From: Corylus avellana | Lineage: Eukaryota > Streptophyta > Magnoliopsida > Fagales > Betulaceae | Direction: 5' to 3' | Assembly: GCF_901000735.1 (NCBI RefSeq) | Contig: NC_081545.1 | Location: 14,000,919 to 14,064,918, forward strand | Length of the DNA stretch: 64,000 nt | Part shown: one piece after another, positions 35,412-48,204 of the stretch | Layout: each line of letters begins with the position of its first letter | Position numbering within the stretch: position 1 is the stretch's first letter | The notes under the pieces: generated by a model | Databases searched by the model: none | What the model saw: the letters and a program-made list of their open reading frames with translations, nothing else | Told to the model about the DNA's origin: nothing | Translations under genes and position numbers: made by a program

Positions 35412-35673
35412 ATACAATATAATCCATGAAACATAAGAAGGGTAATGGAGGGTTCATGGCTTTGAAGTTTGACATGGAGAAAGCTTTTGACTATATGGTA
35501 TGAGAACTTCTCCTGGAGATTCTTACATTGCTTGGTTTCCATCCCAATTGGATTCAATAGATAAGGCAATGCATCACAACCTCTTCATTCTCTATTCTTT
35601 TTGATGGGGCCCCTTTTGGTAAATTTTTTTAGGATCTGAGATCCTTTCTAGGTTGACTTTGAGAGTATAAAAT

Positions 35674-36144
35674 TTGGCTCTTCTTCATGGTATAAAGATG
35701 GCTAGTTCGAGCCCTCCCATCTCACACCTTTTATTTGCTGATGATGTGATGATTTTTTCTCGTGCCAATGCTAGTGAAGCTAATGTGATACTCAACTACC
35801 TCTCCACTTACTCCTCTTGGTCTAGTCAACACAGTAACATTGCCAAATCTGCAGTACATTTTAGTAAGAACTGCAAACCAGCTTCTAAGGCTGTTGTTAA
35901 TAACATCCTGAATTTAGCTCAGATTCCGGCCACAACTAAATATCTTGGCATCCACCTCTTTATGCATCGACGGAAGAAAGATACAAAACAGAGCTCAAGG
36001 ATAGGATTTTTGCAAGGATTACTGGTTGGCAGAACAACTCTAGTAAAAGTAGTGGCTAAATCTTTTCCTACCTATATTTTGTCTCTTTTTGTCTTGCCCA
36101 AGTCTCTTTGCTCGGATATTAATGCAAGTTTGAGGAAGTTTTAG
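35674..36144 (+). pseudogene. LINE-C reverse transcriptase, open segment
   Basis: These 156 codons contain the FADD catalytic box (LLFADDVMIFSRA, residues 18-30) and the following thumb-like region (ATTKYLGIHLF near residue 89). The sequence can be aligned by eye with the LINE-A reverse transcriptase over its whole length. The segment ends at a TAG where LINE-A has tryptophan (KFWWGF). Confidence 0.88.
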
Positions 36145-36307
36145 TGGGGTTTCCTTCAAGATCAAAGGCATAATCTCTCCTTTCTCTCTCGGGAGAGCAT
36201 TTGTCAGCCCAAGGCATTGGTGGGAGGGAGATGGGCGATTGAGGATCTGGTCTATGGAGTTTTTTTAACAACTCTTTGCTGGCTAGAATTGGCTGGAAGA
36301 TGACTAC

Positions 36308-37639
36308 TGTTGTGCCAAATACTCACCTAAATTCAATTGGTACGTTTTACTCGCAAGTACGCAAGATCAAACGATAGTATAGCAGGCAAATACGAGATCA
36401 TTCCCACGAGAATTTGTAAATTACGTTTAGAAGTAATTTCCTATTTAATTAAACAAATAAAATTCAATTGTCACGATTGAATTTAAAATAAAGAAATAAA
36501 ATAAAAAATAAACTAAAACTAAAGAGATTAGGGTTTTGATATCCACCACTAATCAGACTAATAAAAATAACAATATGTCAATGCGCCAATCATACCGGTA
36601 TATTTAATGTTTGCCAACCTAAGGGCATGAGTGTCTACTCTTTGAGCTATTGATCTCCTTAAGCAATGAATTAGGCATGAGTGTCTACTCTAATTATTTT
36701 CTTTCTTAAAGGATTTAGCATGGATGTATACTAAGTTGTTCTTTAAGAAAGCATAAATCTGTGAAAATTGACAAAAACATGAGACATAGGGGATGGGTGT
36801 CTACTCCCAGTTCCCCATGTTGATTAACCCAAGAATCCGGGGTGGATTTCTTTTGTTACTCTTATTAAACCCAGGACTCAGTAATCCAAAATTGATTTAA
36901 TTAACTAGTCCATACCACATATATATGTTGATCAAGTGAACACATATGAGGAATTCAAGATAACATGAATTAATCAAGTTAAATACACCAAAATATAATT
37001 GTAACAAAGGCGCCAATATTGAAATTTTAAAAAGACATGATTAGGGCTTCAATCTATCCCCAATGAAAATATAAACTACATAACAAAATAAAAGGTGGAA
37101 GAGAAGAAAAACCCGAACTCCTCTTGATCTAGCCTTTAGTTCCTTTCCAGAGCTTGTACCTCTTTCTCCACACTTTTTCCTAGAAGCTAAGAGGTCTATT
37201 TATAGACCTCTAGAAGTCTTTGTTACACTAGTAAACCTAGAAAATCCGTAGGGTTTAGTCCTATTACAAGTGGGACTTGGAATACCCAAATATGGAAGGA
37301 AAGGGCATTCTGGCCACAGCTCACTGTTCTCGATCGATCGCAGCCCGTGTGCGCTCGATCGCACGTCTACGATCAAGTCTCCTTGTGTGCGCACGAGCGC
37401 AAGGCTACACTTGTCTGGTCCTTTTGCTTGTAGTGCACTCGATCACACTACCAGAGCCTCCAGCTTTTCACAAATTTGCTATTTAAGCTCAATACTTCCT
37501 GGTTTTTTTTCTTTTCTTCCAAAGGCCTACAAAGACATAGAAAATACAGAAAAGGAATAAAATGGTATAAACTAACAATACTAAGGAATTAACACATATA
37601 AGTTTAAGGGCTAATATATGAATAATTTGGCACTCAACA
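36308..37639 (-). mobile_element. Solo LTR (TGATAAGTGC family), 1332 bp, reversed, in LINE-C
   Basis: It starts TGTTGTGCCAAATACTC and ends TTTGGCACTCAACA on the plus strand. ACTAC flanks it at 36303-36307 and 37640-37644. The LINE-C frame continues across the joined flanks (MTT then NQPLL), which confirms the ends. A CpG-rich cluster lies at 37330-37445. Confidence 0.93.
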
Positions 37640-38209
37640 ACTACCAACCAGCCACTTCTTTAGGTGGAAGCTTTAAGGGGTAAATATCTGAAAAAATGGT
37701 ATGTCTTTCTTGAATGCTCCTTCTAATCCTTTATCTTCTTGGATTTGGAAAAGGGTTGTTGAAGAATAGAAAGGTTGTTATGAAGGGAGTTGTATTTCTA
37801 TATCTAGTGGGGCGAATGTTGACATTCGGTCCTTTCTTTGGATTCCTTCTTTGCCAAACTATAAGCCTTTTCCAAATGTGAACTTGCAAGATTTTCTTGA
37901 TTTTTCTTTGGCTGATTTATTTCTCCCTAGGGAAAGATCTTGGAATTTTCAGCTCTTTTTTGATCTCCTTGAGCTTTCCACAGTCCAAAGCATTCTTAGC
38001 ATTCATTTCCCTCAAATTAGCACCCCTGACAAGTGGATTTGGGCTCCTTCTCCCTATAGGCTTTTTTCTATTAACTCTATTCATGATGTCGTACTTATTT
38101 ATTCTGGGAGAGTTTCTCCTTTCTCTGTGGCAACTTGGCATGCTCTTTAGAACCTTTAACTTCATGCTAGGCTAAAGCATCTCATTTGGAAGATTGCTTG
38201 GAATCTCTT

Positions 38210-40381
38210 TGTAGTGACCCAAATAATTAATTAGACTTAAGACAGCTAAATTAAGGAGTTAATTGGACTTTGGGTCACTAGGGACACTTGGAGGGGCATT
38301 TTTAGAATTTTTTAGTTTTGAAGCTACAGTAGACGATCGCTCGCGTGGAGGACCAGATGAGCGCTTGCCTGGCAATCGTACACGAGCGCTCGTGTGGGGA
38401 CAAGGATGAGCGCTCGTTGACTTTTTGTTGACCATTGGTTTTTCCCCGTGCATGCCATCTGCAAATCGAAAACTCCTAGATAAACAGTATACGAGCACTC
38501 GACACTGTAGTATACGAGCGCTCACACCTTTTCAGGAATTTTCTGTAGCGCCCTCAGTTTTTTCCCCTATTTAAACCCACCCCCCTTACGCCTTTAAACC
38601 TCCATTTTAGCCTCCAAAACCTCGGAGAAACTCTGTTAGTTTGATTCTTGAGTGTGTGTGAGGTTGTAAATGTTTTTGGAGAAGAAGGAGGTGTTCTTAG
38701 AGACCTTGCTTTGTTGAGGTAACCACTGCACCTCATTTGTGTTTTGTTAGGTTATTATGTTAGCTTCTTGCTTTACAATAGCTTAGTTGTTAATATCTTG
38801 GAGTTTTAAGCTTTAATCTCGTATTAAGTTTTCCTTTCCGTTTAAGCTTAATCTTGTTACTTGGAGATGTTATTGTGGTTAGGAGATGTTAGAAACCATT
38901 TTTGTAGTTTAAGGACCTGTTGAAAAAGGCTTGGGAGCATGTTGGCCCAAATGAAGTTCTACCTGAACCTCACTGGCCAAGTGCTCGCCCTAGAGGATGA
39001 GCATTCAACCAGAGACGTTCCAAAGAACGTCATCTTGGCCCGACGTTCTGCTGCCCATGTTTCTGAGTCTTAGGTTTGTTTTAGTTGAACTTAGGATTAA
39101 TGGGAGGTTTTCCACAAATTTGGAGAACCCGGATCGTTTGGAAGAATACTCAGAGAACTTCTTTGACCCAGGTGAGTTTTAACTCACATAATGCTCACCA
39201 TTTATTTTTCGCATTGTACGACTATTTTGTGTACCAAGACATACATATTTACAACTCTCACGATATACACTTTGCTACACCATGAACTTTATCATTTGTG
39301 AAAATGTGCTACCTAACAAGATAATGACATTGAGATTTGTAAAAGCATGCATGTAAAATACGAACAAGTTTAATTGCATCGTATGACATGGTACACTGGT
39401 ACGTGTGGGATAACGGCCATGAGCTTACTATACATATTAACTTTATGGTCAAATGTGTCTGTTGTTATATGGGCCTTGGATCTAATGATTGTTTCATAAC
39501 CAGCATAGCCTTAATGGGCAGTCACTATAGGACATACATCATTAGTACCGTGGGCCACCCGAGGTCGGACTCGGTCAGGTTGCTAGTATTATGGACAGTA
39601 ACATACAATAGTCGGGGCACTGGCATTGTATTACAGGTCCTTCGGGACAGTGCCAACCCTGTTGAGAAGGGGTAATATCTCGGGTAGACCATATTGTTGA
39701 ACTATCACTGATTCTCATGATTATAAGCATGTACTATATCTATATCGCATTCATGGATAACTGTCATACCTAAAATGTTGCATTCTTTACCAATAGATTT
39801 CATCATTAAAATGGCATGGGTATTGTGTGCATTATCTCTCACTAAGTCCTTGGACTTGCCCCTTTTTATTTTTCCCTCCCATTATGTATAAATTACACGG
39901 TTTAGCTAGCGTGAAGGAGGATGCTTTCAGACTAGATCATGGTGAGTGCGCAGGACCTAATTCAGTTCATTTTTTAGGACATGGTCCCTATTTGGCTGAA
40001 GTCTATGTGAGACGATGGAGGGGCTATCCAGGCAGAGATGATAGAGATAGTAATCATGCTTGAACTACTTAAGATTATGCATTGATCTTTATCTTATTGC
40101 CAGACAATTATCTTTTGGGTCTGTAATATGTATATTTTGATGATTAGTCTTCGACCAGTACATTCGGGAGATCTCTTTATAATATGATGCCTTATCTCTA
40201 CTCTAGTGATTATACTTGTGGTATTTAGTTATTGCTTCTATTCCTGTAGTTTAAAGCATTCCGATGTATTCTCTCGTTTAGGAGAGATTAAGATTCCTGA
40301 GTCTTCTCCCGTGAGGGATGTAGACTCGAAGATGAACCATGGAGTCAATTACCCGTTAATTGATTTCCATGGGGCATTACA
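38210..40381 (+). mobile_element. Solo LTR of a second family (TGTAGTGACCC), 2172 bp, in LINE-C
   Basis: It starts TGTAGTGACCC and ends GGGGCATTACA. CTCTT flanks it at 38205-38209 and 40382-40386. LINE-C sequence resumes immediately (cttcttgagctaatattgg, matching LINE-A ccttcaagggctaatattgg). There are no protein domains inside. It carries a cluster of cgagcgctcg-type motifs at 38330-38535. It is an unusually long LTR, probably Ty3/gypsy by size, but its class is unproven. Confidence 0.9.
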
Positions 40382-40412
40382 CTCTTGCCTTCTTGAGCTA
40401 ATATTGGAATTT

Positions 40413-41745
40413 TTTTTTTTATCGATGTGGTATTTTTAAAGCAAAAATATATCAATAATAAAATACCACTCGCAATAGGACGAATCCTTATAAGATAGGG
40501 CTATATTGAAGGTGTCGAACCTCAATGACTGTATGGAAATTGTTATCAAGTTTTTCAAGATTAAAAGTAACTTAAGAAAAGAGTTGTTGATTTTGGTTGA
40601 AACTAAGGTGCATAAAATAAACGTAATAGAGAATTAAAATATAATAGAGAGGGAGTAGGGTATTGATTTCACCGTTATACGCACATCAATGGTTAATTAT
40701 ATTTAATCAGAGAAATTCATTCTATGCATATAAAAATAAACAAAAAAATATCATTATTAAGAAATAAATATAATCCATCTTTAGTTGACACGGACTGTCC
40801 ACCTAATCACTAAGATGCGGTACGATCCGTCTTCCCTATATATGGATTATCTAATTCCTTAATAGGCTACATACAATCAAGGGACAAGCATAACCCATCT
40901 TCGGTTGGTACGAACCGTCTACCTAAATTACAACTAAGTTAGGGTGTAGTACGATCCGTCTTCCCTAGGCATGACCTATCTAACCCTCTTGATCATATGT
41001 CAATTAAAACCGTTGTATAATCAACATCCTCATAATCATAGAAAACAAGAATGATTTAAGTTCAATAAAGGTAAAAAAAAGCTTTATAAGACGAGAAAAA
41101 TTTCACCAATATTGAGTTTTGAAATTAAGAACAATTGCATTTTAAGATTAAGAACATTATCAAATAGTAGCAATCCTCTAGATTATACAACCAATATGCA
41201 TAAGCAAAAAATCTCTAAATTAAGATATAATCAAACCATTTTGGTTAGATAGGGTTACATCAATACCCCATGAGGGTTTGAGCCGTTCTTGACTCTACTA
41301 GGATGGCCTCCTGCCATGATCTTCTTCTCTTCAAGCCTCCAAGAAGTTATTTCTAAATTTTGCTATAAGCTAGCAGTGTGTCTTTCTTCAATGGTTAGAG
41401 ACCTATTTATGGGGAGCAGGTAAACCCTAAAAACCCTAGAAACCCTTAAAAAACCGTAGTCAGTCTCCTAGTCCTAGTGGTAGACTGAAACCTTTTCCAA
41501 GTTGGAATTGTGCTTCTGCCGTGTTCTGGAAGGCCGTGTGCGCTCAAGCCCAAGGAGGGGTGCGCTCGAGCATAGGTGCACTCGAGCTTAGCTGATGGGG
41601 CGCTCGAGCCCATGTGCTAGGGCATTGAGCACAGGCGCGCTCAAGCCCTTCTGCTGGTGTGCTCGATCCTAGGTCTCTAGAATGCATCCTAACTATGCTT
41701 TTTACCCAATTTTTATTGGAGTTCGGGCTATCATTCTATGTAGGT
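40413..41745 (-). mobile_element. Third LTR-like insertion in LINE-C
   Basis: Noncoding sequence replaces part of the LINE zf-RVT region. It begins after a T run (tgtggtatttttaaagc, 40427) and carries a cluster of gcgctcgagcc motifs at 41530-41660. A leader-like region lies near 41400-41450 when read in reverse. I could not define exact ends or a duplication, and about 100 bp of LINE sequence appears lost here. Confidence 0.55.
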
Positions 41746-42378
41746 GCTCCTCCTAGCTATTAATCATTGTTGTGTTCTCTACCAGGCCCATTTCAGATTG
41801 GATTTTAGATATTCTAAATACTATTGAGTTGTTGGCTATTCCTAAGTCTAAGGTCTTTTCAACTTTTTGCAGCTCTCACTTTGGACTTTATTTGGATGTC
41901 CAGCAATAAACTTATTCATGAAGACCTATAGCATGTGCCAGCCAATGTAATCAAGCAAATATATAGCTCCATGGTTTGGCATCTCATTGATTGGCAGGCT
42001 TCTTCACTGCCTTCTATTTGGACTCCTCCATGATTAGGCTGTATTAAAGGGAATTTCGATGTGGCGGTTTGTGGCACTTTTGCTATTGCTGGTATTGATG
42101 GTGATGAAGGGAACATCGTTTTAGCAGCCATGAAGTGCATAGCTTTGATGCTCTCCAAGGTGAAACCTTGGCTGCTTTACTTATTGCTTGGTTGGTAGCT
42201 TCTACGGGTTGTAGTAGTCTTGAGCTTGAGGGTTACACCCTTTTGGAAGATTTTCTTTAGGATATGCCATTCTCTCTTCTATTCGGACCAGGAGTGAGAA
42301 AGATCATCACATGTAACCATTTTCCTCATTCAATTAGAAAAAAAAAAAAGTAAAAGAAAAATAAGTATACAATATAAT

Positions 42379-42859
42379 AATAATTATACCACAGTCTATA
42401 ACCATTTTCTATGTGGCCTATCCGTACCCATAACCCACTTACGATGATGTTTGGACGTCTCGTAGGACATTAGGTATAATATTAGGGTTCATGACATATT
42501 TTCAAGAGAACATGTATGTAAAACTGCACAACTTATAGGTGAAATTACTCATGCTCAAGATAAATTATTTTGGCATTCTCATGGGCGATTACATACCTTA
42601 TATGCAAAAATAAAAAATTAGACTTTTCGAAAAGGCAAGCTCCTTGTTTATGCAAATCTATACTTTATTATTAGCTAGTCTTCTAAAAAAGCAAATCCTA
42701 GTTATGCTTATAACCCTACAATATGTTTTTTTTTTTGGGGTTGTAAGGATCGATCATTGTCAGAGGGTGACAGATCTCTGGTAGTGGCTAATTGATCACT
42801 TAGTGCCCAAAATCCATTTTGAGCCATTTTCATGTCCATGCGCTTAAATTTACCAATAA
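42379..42859. other. Noncoding sequence
   Basis: AT-rich with no recognised feature. Confidence 0.45.
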
Positions 42860-42864
42860 CCACT

Positions 42865-44338
42865 TGATAAGTGCCAAAATATTCATATTTTAGCCCTTAA
42901 CTTATATTTGTTAATTCCTTAGTTTTGTTAGTTTGTGCTATTTTATTTCCTTTTTGTATTTTTTTTGGTTTATAGGTTTTTGGAAGAAAAGAAAGTGTTT
43001 CCGGAAAAGTTCCAAGCTTAAAGGGCAAATTGGGAAGACCTAGAAGATATGATTAAGCTTAACCAATCATAATATGATGTGGTTAAGTTTAGTCAAATAA
43101 ATGAAATGATTAAATCAAAATTTCTCAAATTGGAGCCAAAATCGGATTGGATTCAAATTTGGATTCTGCATATGTCTCGGTATTTTGACCATAACTTTCA
43201 GTTCAAATATTCTATTGAGGTGATTCAAGCAGCGTTGGAAAGCTAACTCAAAATTCTACAAATTATTGTGAAATAGCATTTTCCTAATTCGGATATGCCA
43301 AAATCACCCCGCAAGATAGGAACGCAATTCTAGACGAATCCTATTCCGATTTAGACTTAGGTTTTCTTTATCCAATTGGACTAAGACTTAAATCTCCGAA
43401 TTTCCTAAGATTACTAGGGCTTCTAGGACTCTCCTAAGTCCTATAAATAGACCTCTAAGCCTCACAATTCAATACACAATTTGAAGGAGACAACTTTGGG
43501 GAGAGGAATTGGAGGCTACTTCTAGGAGTGATTTTCGGTTCTTTCTTTCCCTTTTCTTTTTAGTTTTATTTTAATTATGTGTAACTAACTCTTAAGGAGG
43601 GCTAGATTGAAGCCCCAATTATGCGTATTTAATATTTCAATACTGGCACCTTTGTAATAATCATATTGTGTTGCTTAACTTAATTAATTCTTGTTTTCTT
43701 GAATTCCTCATATGTATGTGATTGGCCATTATATGCATGTGGTATGGATTAGTTAATTGAATCAATTTGGATGATTGAGTCCTGGGTTTAATAAGAGTAA
43801 CAAAAGAAATCCACACTGGGTTCTTGGGCTAATCAACATGGGGAACCGGGAGTAGACACCCATGCCCTAAGCCTTATGTGTTTGTCGATTTCTACAAATT
43901 TATGCTTTCTTAGAAAACAACTTAGTAGACACCCATGCTAAATCCTTTAAGAAAGAAAAAAATTAGAGTAGACACTATGCCTAATTCATTGCTTAGGAAA
44001 ATCAATAGCTTAAGGAGTAGACACCCATACCCTTAGGTTGGCAAACATTAAGTATTCATAATATGATTGGATCATTAGCATATTGGTATATTATTTAAAA
44101 ATGATTAGTGGTGAATATCAAAGCCCTACCTTTTCATTTATCTTTATATCTTTTTATTTCTTCTTCACAATATCAATTTAGTGACAACTTCATATTTTTA
44201 TCAATTTCAAAATAAAATCAACAATCCTCGTGGGATCGATCTCGTACTTGCTACACTATACTATCGTTTGATCTTGTGCACTTGCGAGTAAAACGTACTA
44301 AATATTATCTATTAATTTAGATAGTATTCGGCACAACA
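42865..44338 (+). mobile_element. Solo LTR (TGATAAGTGC family), 1474 bp
   Basis: It starts TGATAAGTGCCAAAATATTC and ends ATTCGGCACAACA. CCACT flanks it at 42860-42864 and 44339-44343. The interior matches the copy at 24091-25401 (tagacacccatgc series, actatcgtttgatcttgtgc). It lacks the CpG-rich cluster seen in its relatives. Confidence 0.93.
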
Positions 44339-44343
44339 CCACT

Positions 44344-44705
44344 CATACTAAAGTGTCCTAAGGTCCTAAAGGTAGTCATTTTAATGACCTAGAATACATT
44401 TAGGTCTTAAAGGTTAATCTTTAACACAAATCCCTTAAAAGATGTTACATTTTTCACCCACTTAGCTTTGTGTGAGTGTGTTAAAGTACTCCTTCATACC
44501 TAATTATACATTATCAAGTCACAAAATCATAAGCAAATTATAAAGTTTCAACCTTTCTTTAAAGCCATCTCAAAATCCAACTTGATATACACATCAAACC
44601 AACTAAACAACATATAAATAAACAAAAATAGAGGTTAGGGTTTCAGATTATACCTTAAGAGGGTGTATATTTTCTCCTATTTAGTCATAAGGAACCTTAC
44701 AAATG

Positions 44706-44741
<36 letters not shown>

Positions 44742-44854
44742 GGTTGCTTAGTAGTCGAGCAAATGAGCTTCCCCAGGGTTCATGGCCTTTTTATATGGAA
44801 AAAATAGTGATTTCTCATGTTTTGGACACATTGATTTGGCATGTTGTGATGGTG
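44344..44854. other. Noncoding sequence with a CT microsatellite
   Basis: A (CT)n run lies at 44709-44740. Nothing else is recognised. The ORF crossing it is a low-complexity product. Confidence 0.5.
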
Positions 44855-45234
44855 CTGTTATCAAGGAAATCTCTAACCCACATAAAAATTCCTAGATCCG
44901 TGAGTTGGGGGGATTTTGGCCATCCGAGCCAACTAATACGTGCATCTATTTAAGGACAAAAAACAGGGAGCTCGATAGCAAAAGACAAAATCATTTCTAT
45001 TTATTAAATTATCATTTTCAAATTTTTAAATAAATTAAAAAAATATGTATTAAATCATTTAATTAATATTTTAACATTTATCATCTCATGTGGGTTAGAA
45101 ATTTCCTTTAACAAATGAAATCCATAATGTAGAATCTTTAATTGAAATTAAAGATGAATTACATAAATTTTTTTGAATGCTTTGATATCATATCTTTTTT
45201 TTTTTTTTGAGAAAAAGTTGTAACTTATATTGAA

Positions 45235-46867
45235 TCAATCCATAGATAGAGCAATTTGCTCCATCAAAATTACATCACGGATATAGTCAGGTATGATTTC
45301 TCTCCATGTATAGTCAATAGCTTGGTGGCTAGCCACCTTCACCATAATAGGAGCTGCATTGTTAACAGTTCGAGGCATATGACAACACCTCCATTGGGGA
45401 AAGGAAAGCAATAGCTGCTTCATGTCCGCTACAAGATGCCCATTACGACTCCAATTTTGCCCCTCCAAATTCATTACCATCACTGCATGGAGTGCATCTC
45501 CTTCAAAATATATGGCCTGCCCTCCAATTCTTGGCACACTTGAGCTATAGTACACACTGCCAACAATTCACCTGCAAGTGATTCTACAATACCATATTTG
45601 GTTAGACTTCTTGCTGCTACCACTGCCCCATTTGAATCCTTGACCACCACCCCTATTCCTATCCAACCAGAAGGCTTGTCGAATGCCGCAAATTAACCTT
45701 CGTAGGCAACAGGTTGTGGCAAGCACGCCACATAAATTTTTTTTCGACATTTGGGGTAGATAATTTCCATATCTTCCCCTCCCCATTTGTCTGCTATGCC
45801 ATGAGACGTTCGGCTCCTTTGCATGAGGAGCATTCTGGCTGCTTGCTTCTTTCAATCTCCATGGCTACATGGTAGGCACTCCTTACCCAAAACAATCTAT
45901 TAGATGTTCCCCTCCATATGAGCACATCATCTTGATTGGTTCTACTAAGAGGGAGAGTGTTGATTGCCTCCACTTCCTCCTTCGTAAAAAGGTTTGCAAG
46001 AAGCTCCTATCCAAATCAGTTAGTTCTTCTACCCTAGCATTAGGGCTTAACATCTGGGGTGGGGAAGAGATCATGAATGTTGATGGTCTAGGTAGCCATT
46101 TCTTCCCCCATATTCTTGCTTTTGTACAACTTCCAATCCTCCACATAAGTCTCCCTTTCAATGTATCACCTGCTCCATGGATGCAACGCCAAGTAAAGGA
46201 TGGCTTAGAACCCAACTTAGTATCTAATATCATAGTTTGGGGATAATATTTTTCCTTCATGATTCTTGCTAGAAGACTGCCCAGTGAGTGAAGAAGCCTC
46301 CAACTTTTCTTTGCTAACAAAGCCTTATTGAAACTAACCAGGTCTCGAAACCCCATACCACCCTTTGCCTTTGGGAGGCCCATCCCATTCCAACTCATCC
46401 AATGTATCCTAGATTCGTTAGATTGATGACCCCACCAAAATTTCTACATCAAAGCATTTATCTTCACACACAAACCTTGGGAAGCTAGAAGACACTCATG
46501 CGATACATCGGGATTGCTTGAATCACAACTTTCAACAAAATCTCCTTTCCAACTTGAGAAAGAAACTTCAATTTTCATTCCTAGAGACACTTCCAAACTC
46601 GATCTTTGGTGCCTTAAAAAGCCATGGATCTAGACTTCCCCACCAAAGTAGATAACCCCAAGTATTTTTAATATCTGTACTGAGCCGGAAGACCTGACAA
46701 TTGCAATATTTCCCTCCTTACCTCTACTAGGGTATTACGGCTGAAGAAAAATGAAGTTTTCTCCCTATTTAGCCTTTGCCTGGATGCCATTTCATACTTC
46801 TTTAGTAACTTTGTCATTCTCAACCAACGACTCCTGTTAGCTTTGCAGAAAAGCAAGTTGTCATCTG
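45235..46867 (-). pseudogene. LINE-D RT C-terminus, zf-RVT region and RNase H
   Basis: On the minus strand, ADDNLLFCKAN with the following RT thumb residues (46867-46668) leads to MSWNGMGLPKAKGGMGFRDL (46398-46339). Then comes a Trp-rich region (46300-45883), Cys-containing remnants (45855-45568) and RNase H-like sequence with EGDALHAVMVMNLEG and PRTVNNAAP (45555-45340). Stops and shifts separate each piece. Confidence 0.85.
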
Positions 46868-46872
46868 CAAAG

Positions 46873-48199
46873 TGATGAGTGCCAAATATTGCATATTTGG
46901 ATCCCTTAATTTGCATTTGCTAAGCCTTTAAGTTTATTATGTTCTGATGTTTTGGTTAGTTTTAGTGTTTTAGTGATTTGCAGGTTGTTAAGAGAAAAAT
47001 ATGGCTTTAAGGTAAAATTTGTAACTCATTCCATTAATTCTAGGGCTTAAGACACTTCAGGGAGCATTGGTAACAAATTGGGATCGAGCGATCATTCGCA
47101 CCGAACAAGTCCCACAAAAAAGGCCATATCTGGAGTTGTATACCTCAGATTGAAGCGATCTTGGTGTCATTGGAAAGCTAACTCAAAGATCTACAAAATA
47201 ATAGTTCACAAGAGTAGGCTAATTCTGACTAGAAGTGTGCTCCAGTGCACTTTTAGTGCGATTGAGTGCACTCGCGCCCTGCGTCATAGGAGACATGTTG
47301 CACGAGTGCGATCGAGCGCATCGAGAGTGCGATCAAGCACACTCGGCCGACCTGGCAGCCCTGAAACCCTAAAATTAGCTTATAAATATCATTCTTTTCC
47401 ATTGTAAACGCACGGAGATGCGCCGAGGGCGCCGTACTTTGTCAAAATTTGTGTTTTCTAGGTTTTTGGAGCTTTGAACTCCAATTCGATTGTAAGTTTT
47501 ATGTTTTTTTCATGATGTCAATTCATTTTGTTATGATTTTTGTTATCATGAGAGGCTAAAACCTTCAACTAAGGTTGAAGATGAAGCCTCGTCATTGATA
47601 AACATTTATGTTCTTGTTGTTTTATGTATACAATGTGATTTTTAATTAAATTGTTGTTCAAAGTTAATTCAATTGTTTGATTAATTTCATTTGATTGATG
47701 TTGTCCATTTATTCCGGCTAAATTTTATATTCATTGTGTTTCGTCTGGTGGTACATCGAATGATTGGATTGAGATTAATATCCATTGTGATCTACGGATA
47801 CAGTGGATGATTTGACTTCAATTAAATATTCGTTGTGATTTTTTTAACGGATGGATTCATCGAATGATTGAATATTCGTGTTTATGACTTTTGAACAATG
47901 TATAAACTTTTTGGTTGTCTATTGTATGCATAAAATGCAAGAATATGTTGTTTGATTTGGCGAGGAGGATTCGGATAACCTTAGTACTCTTCTATTAGTT
48001 GTTTTCAAATCATTTAGTTCAGTTTATGTTTTTGCACAATAAAAATACGAAATTTGGAACTAGGTTAAGATAAAATTGGTTTAAATTAAAAAATTAATTT
48101 TTCCAAACATGACTCCCTGTGGATTCGACCTCGCACTTGTACACACACTTTATTGCACACGACTCATGCGCTTGCGAGTACAATTAAATTTGTACATCA
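46873..48199 (+). mobile_element. Solo LTR (TGATGAGTGCC family), 1327 bp, inside the LINE-D reverse transcriptase
   Basis: It starts TGATGAGTGCC and ends TTTGTACATCA. CAAAG flanks it at 46868-46872 and 48200-48204. The insertion falls exactly in the catalytic FADD box of LINE-D: HLFF on one side, ADDNLLFCKAN on the other. It is related to the TGATAAGTGC family at the ends but diverged in the middle. A CpG-rich cluster lies at 47230-47345. Confidence 0.93.
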
Positions 48200-48204
48200 C
48201 AAAG

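Larger units (their letters stand above)
35424..42366 (+). mobile_element. 5'-truncated LINE (LINE-C) with 12 bp target duplication and foreign insertions
   Basis: It belongs to the same subfamily as LINE-A. It starts inside the reverse transcriptase (GGFMALKFDMEKAFD near 35447-35490) and keeps the intact catalytic LLFADDVMIF (about 35728-35757) in the open stretch 35674-36144. The zf-RVT and RNase H relics (LEGYTLLEDF near 42221-42256) and a poly(A) at 42339-42352 complete it. ATACAATATAAT flanks it at 35412-35423 and 42367-42378. Inside are a solo LTR (36308-37639), a second solo LTR (38210-40381) and another LTR-like block (about 40413-41745). Multiple stops and shifts show it is dead. Confidence 0.92.
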
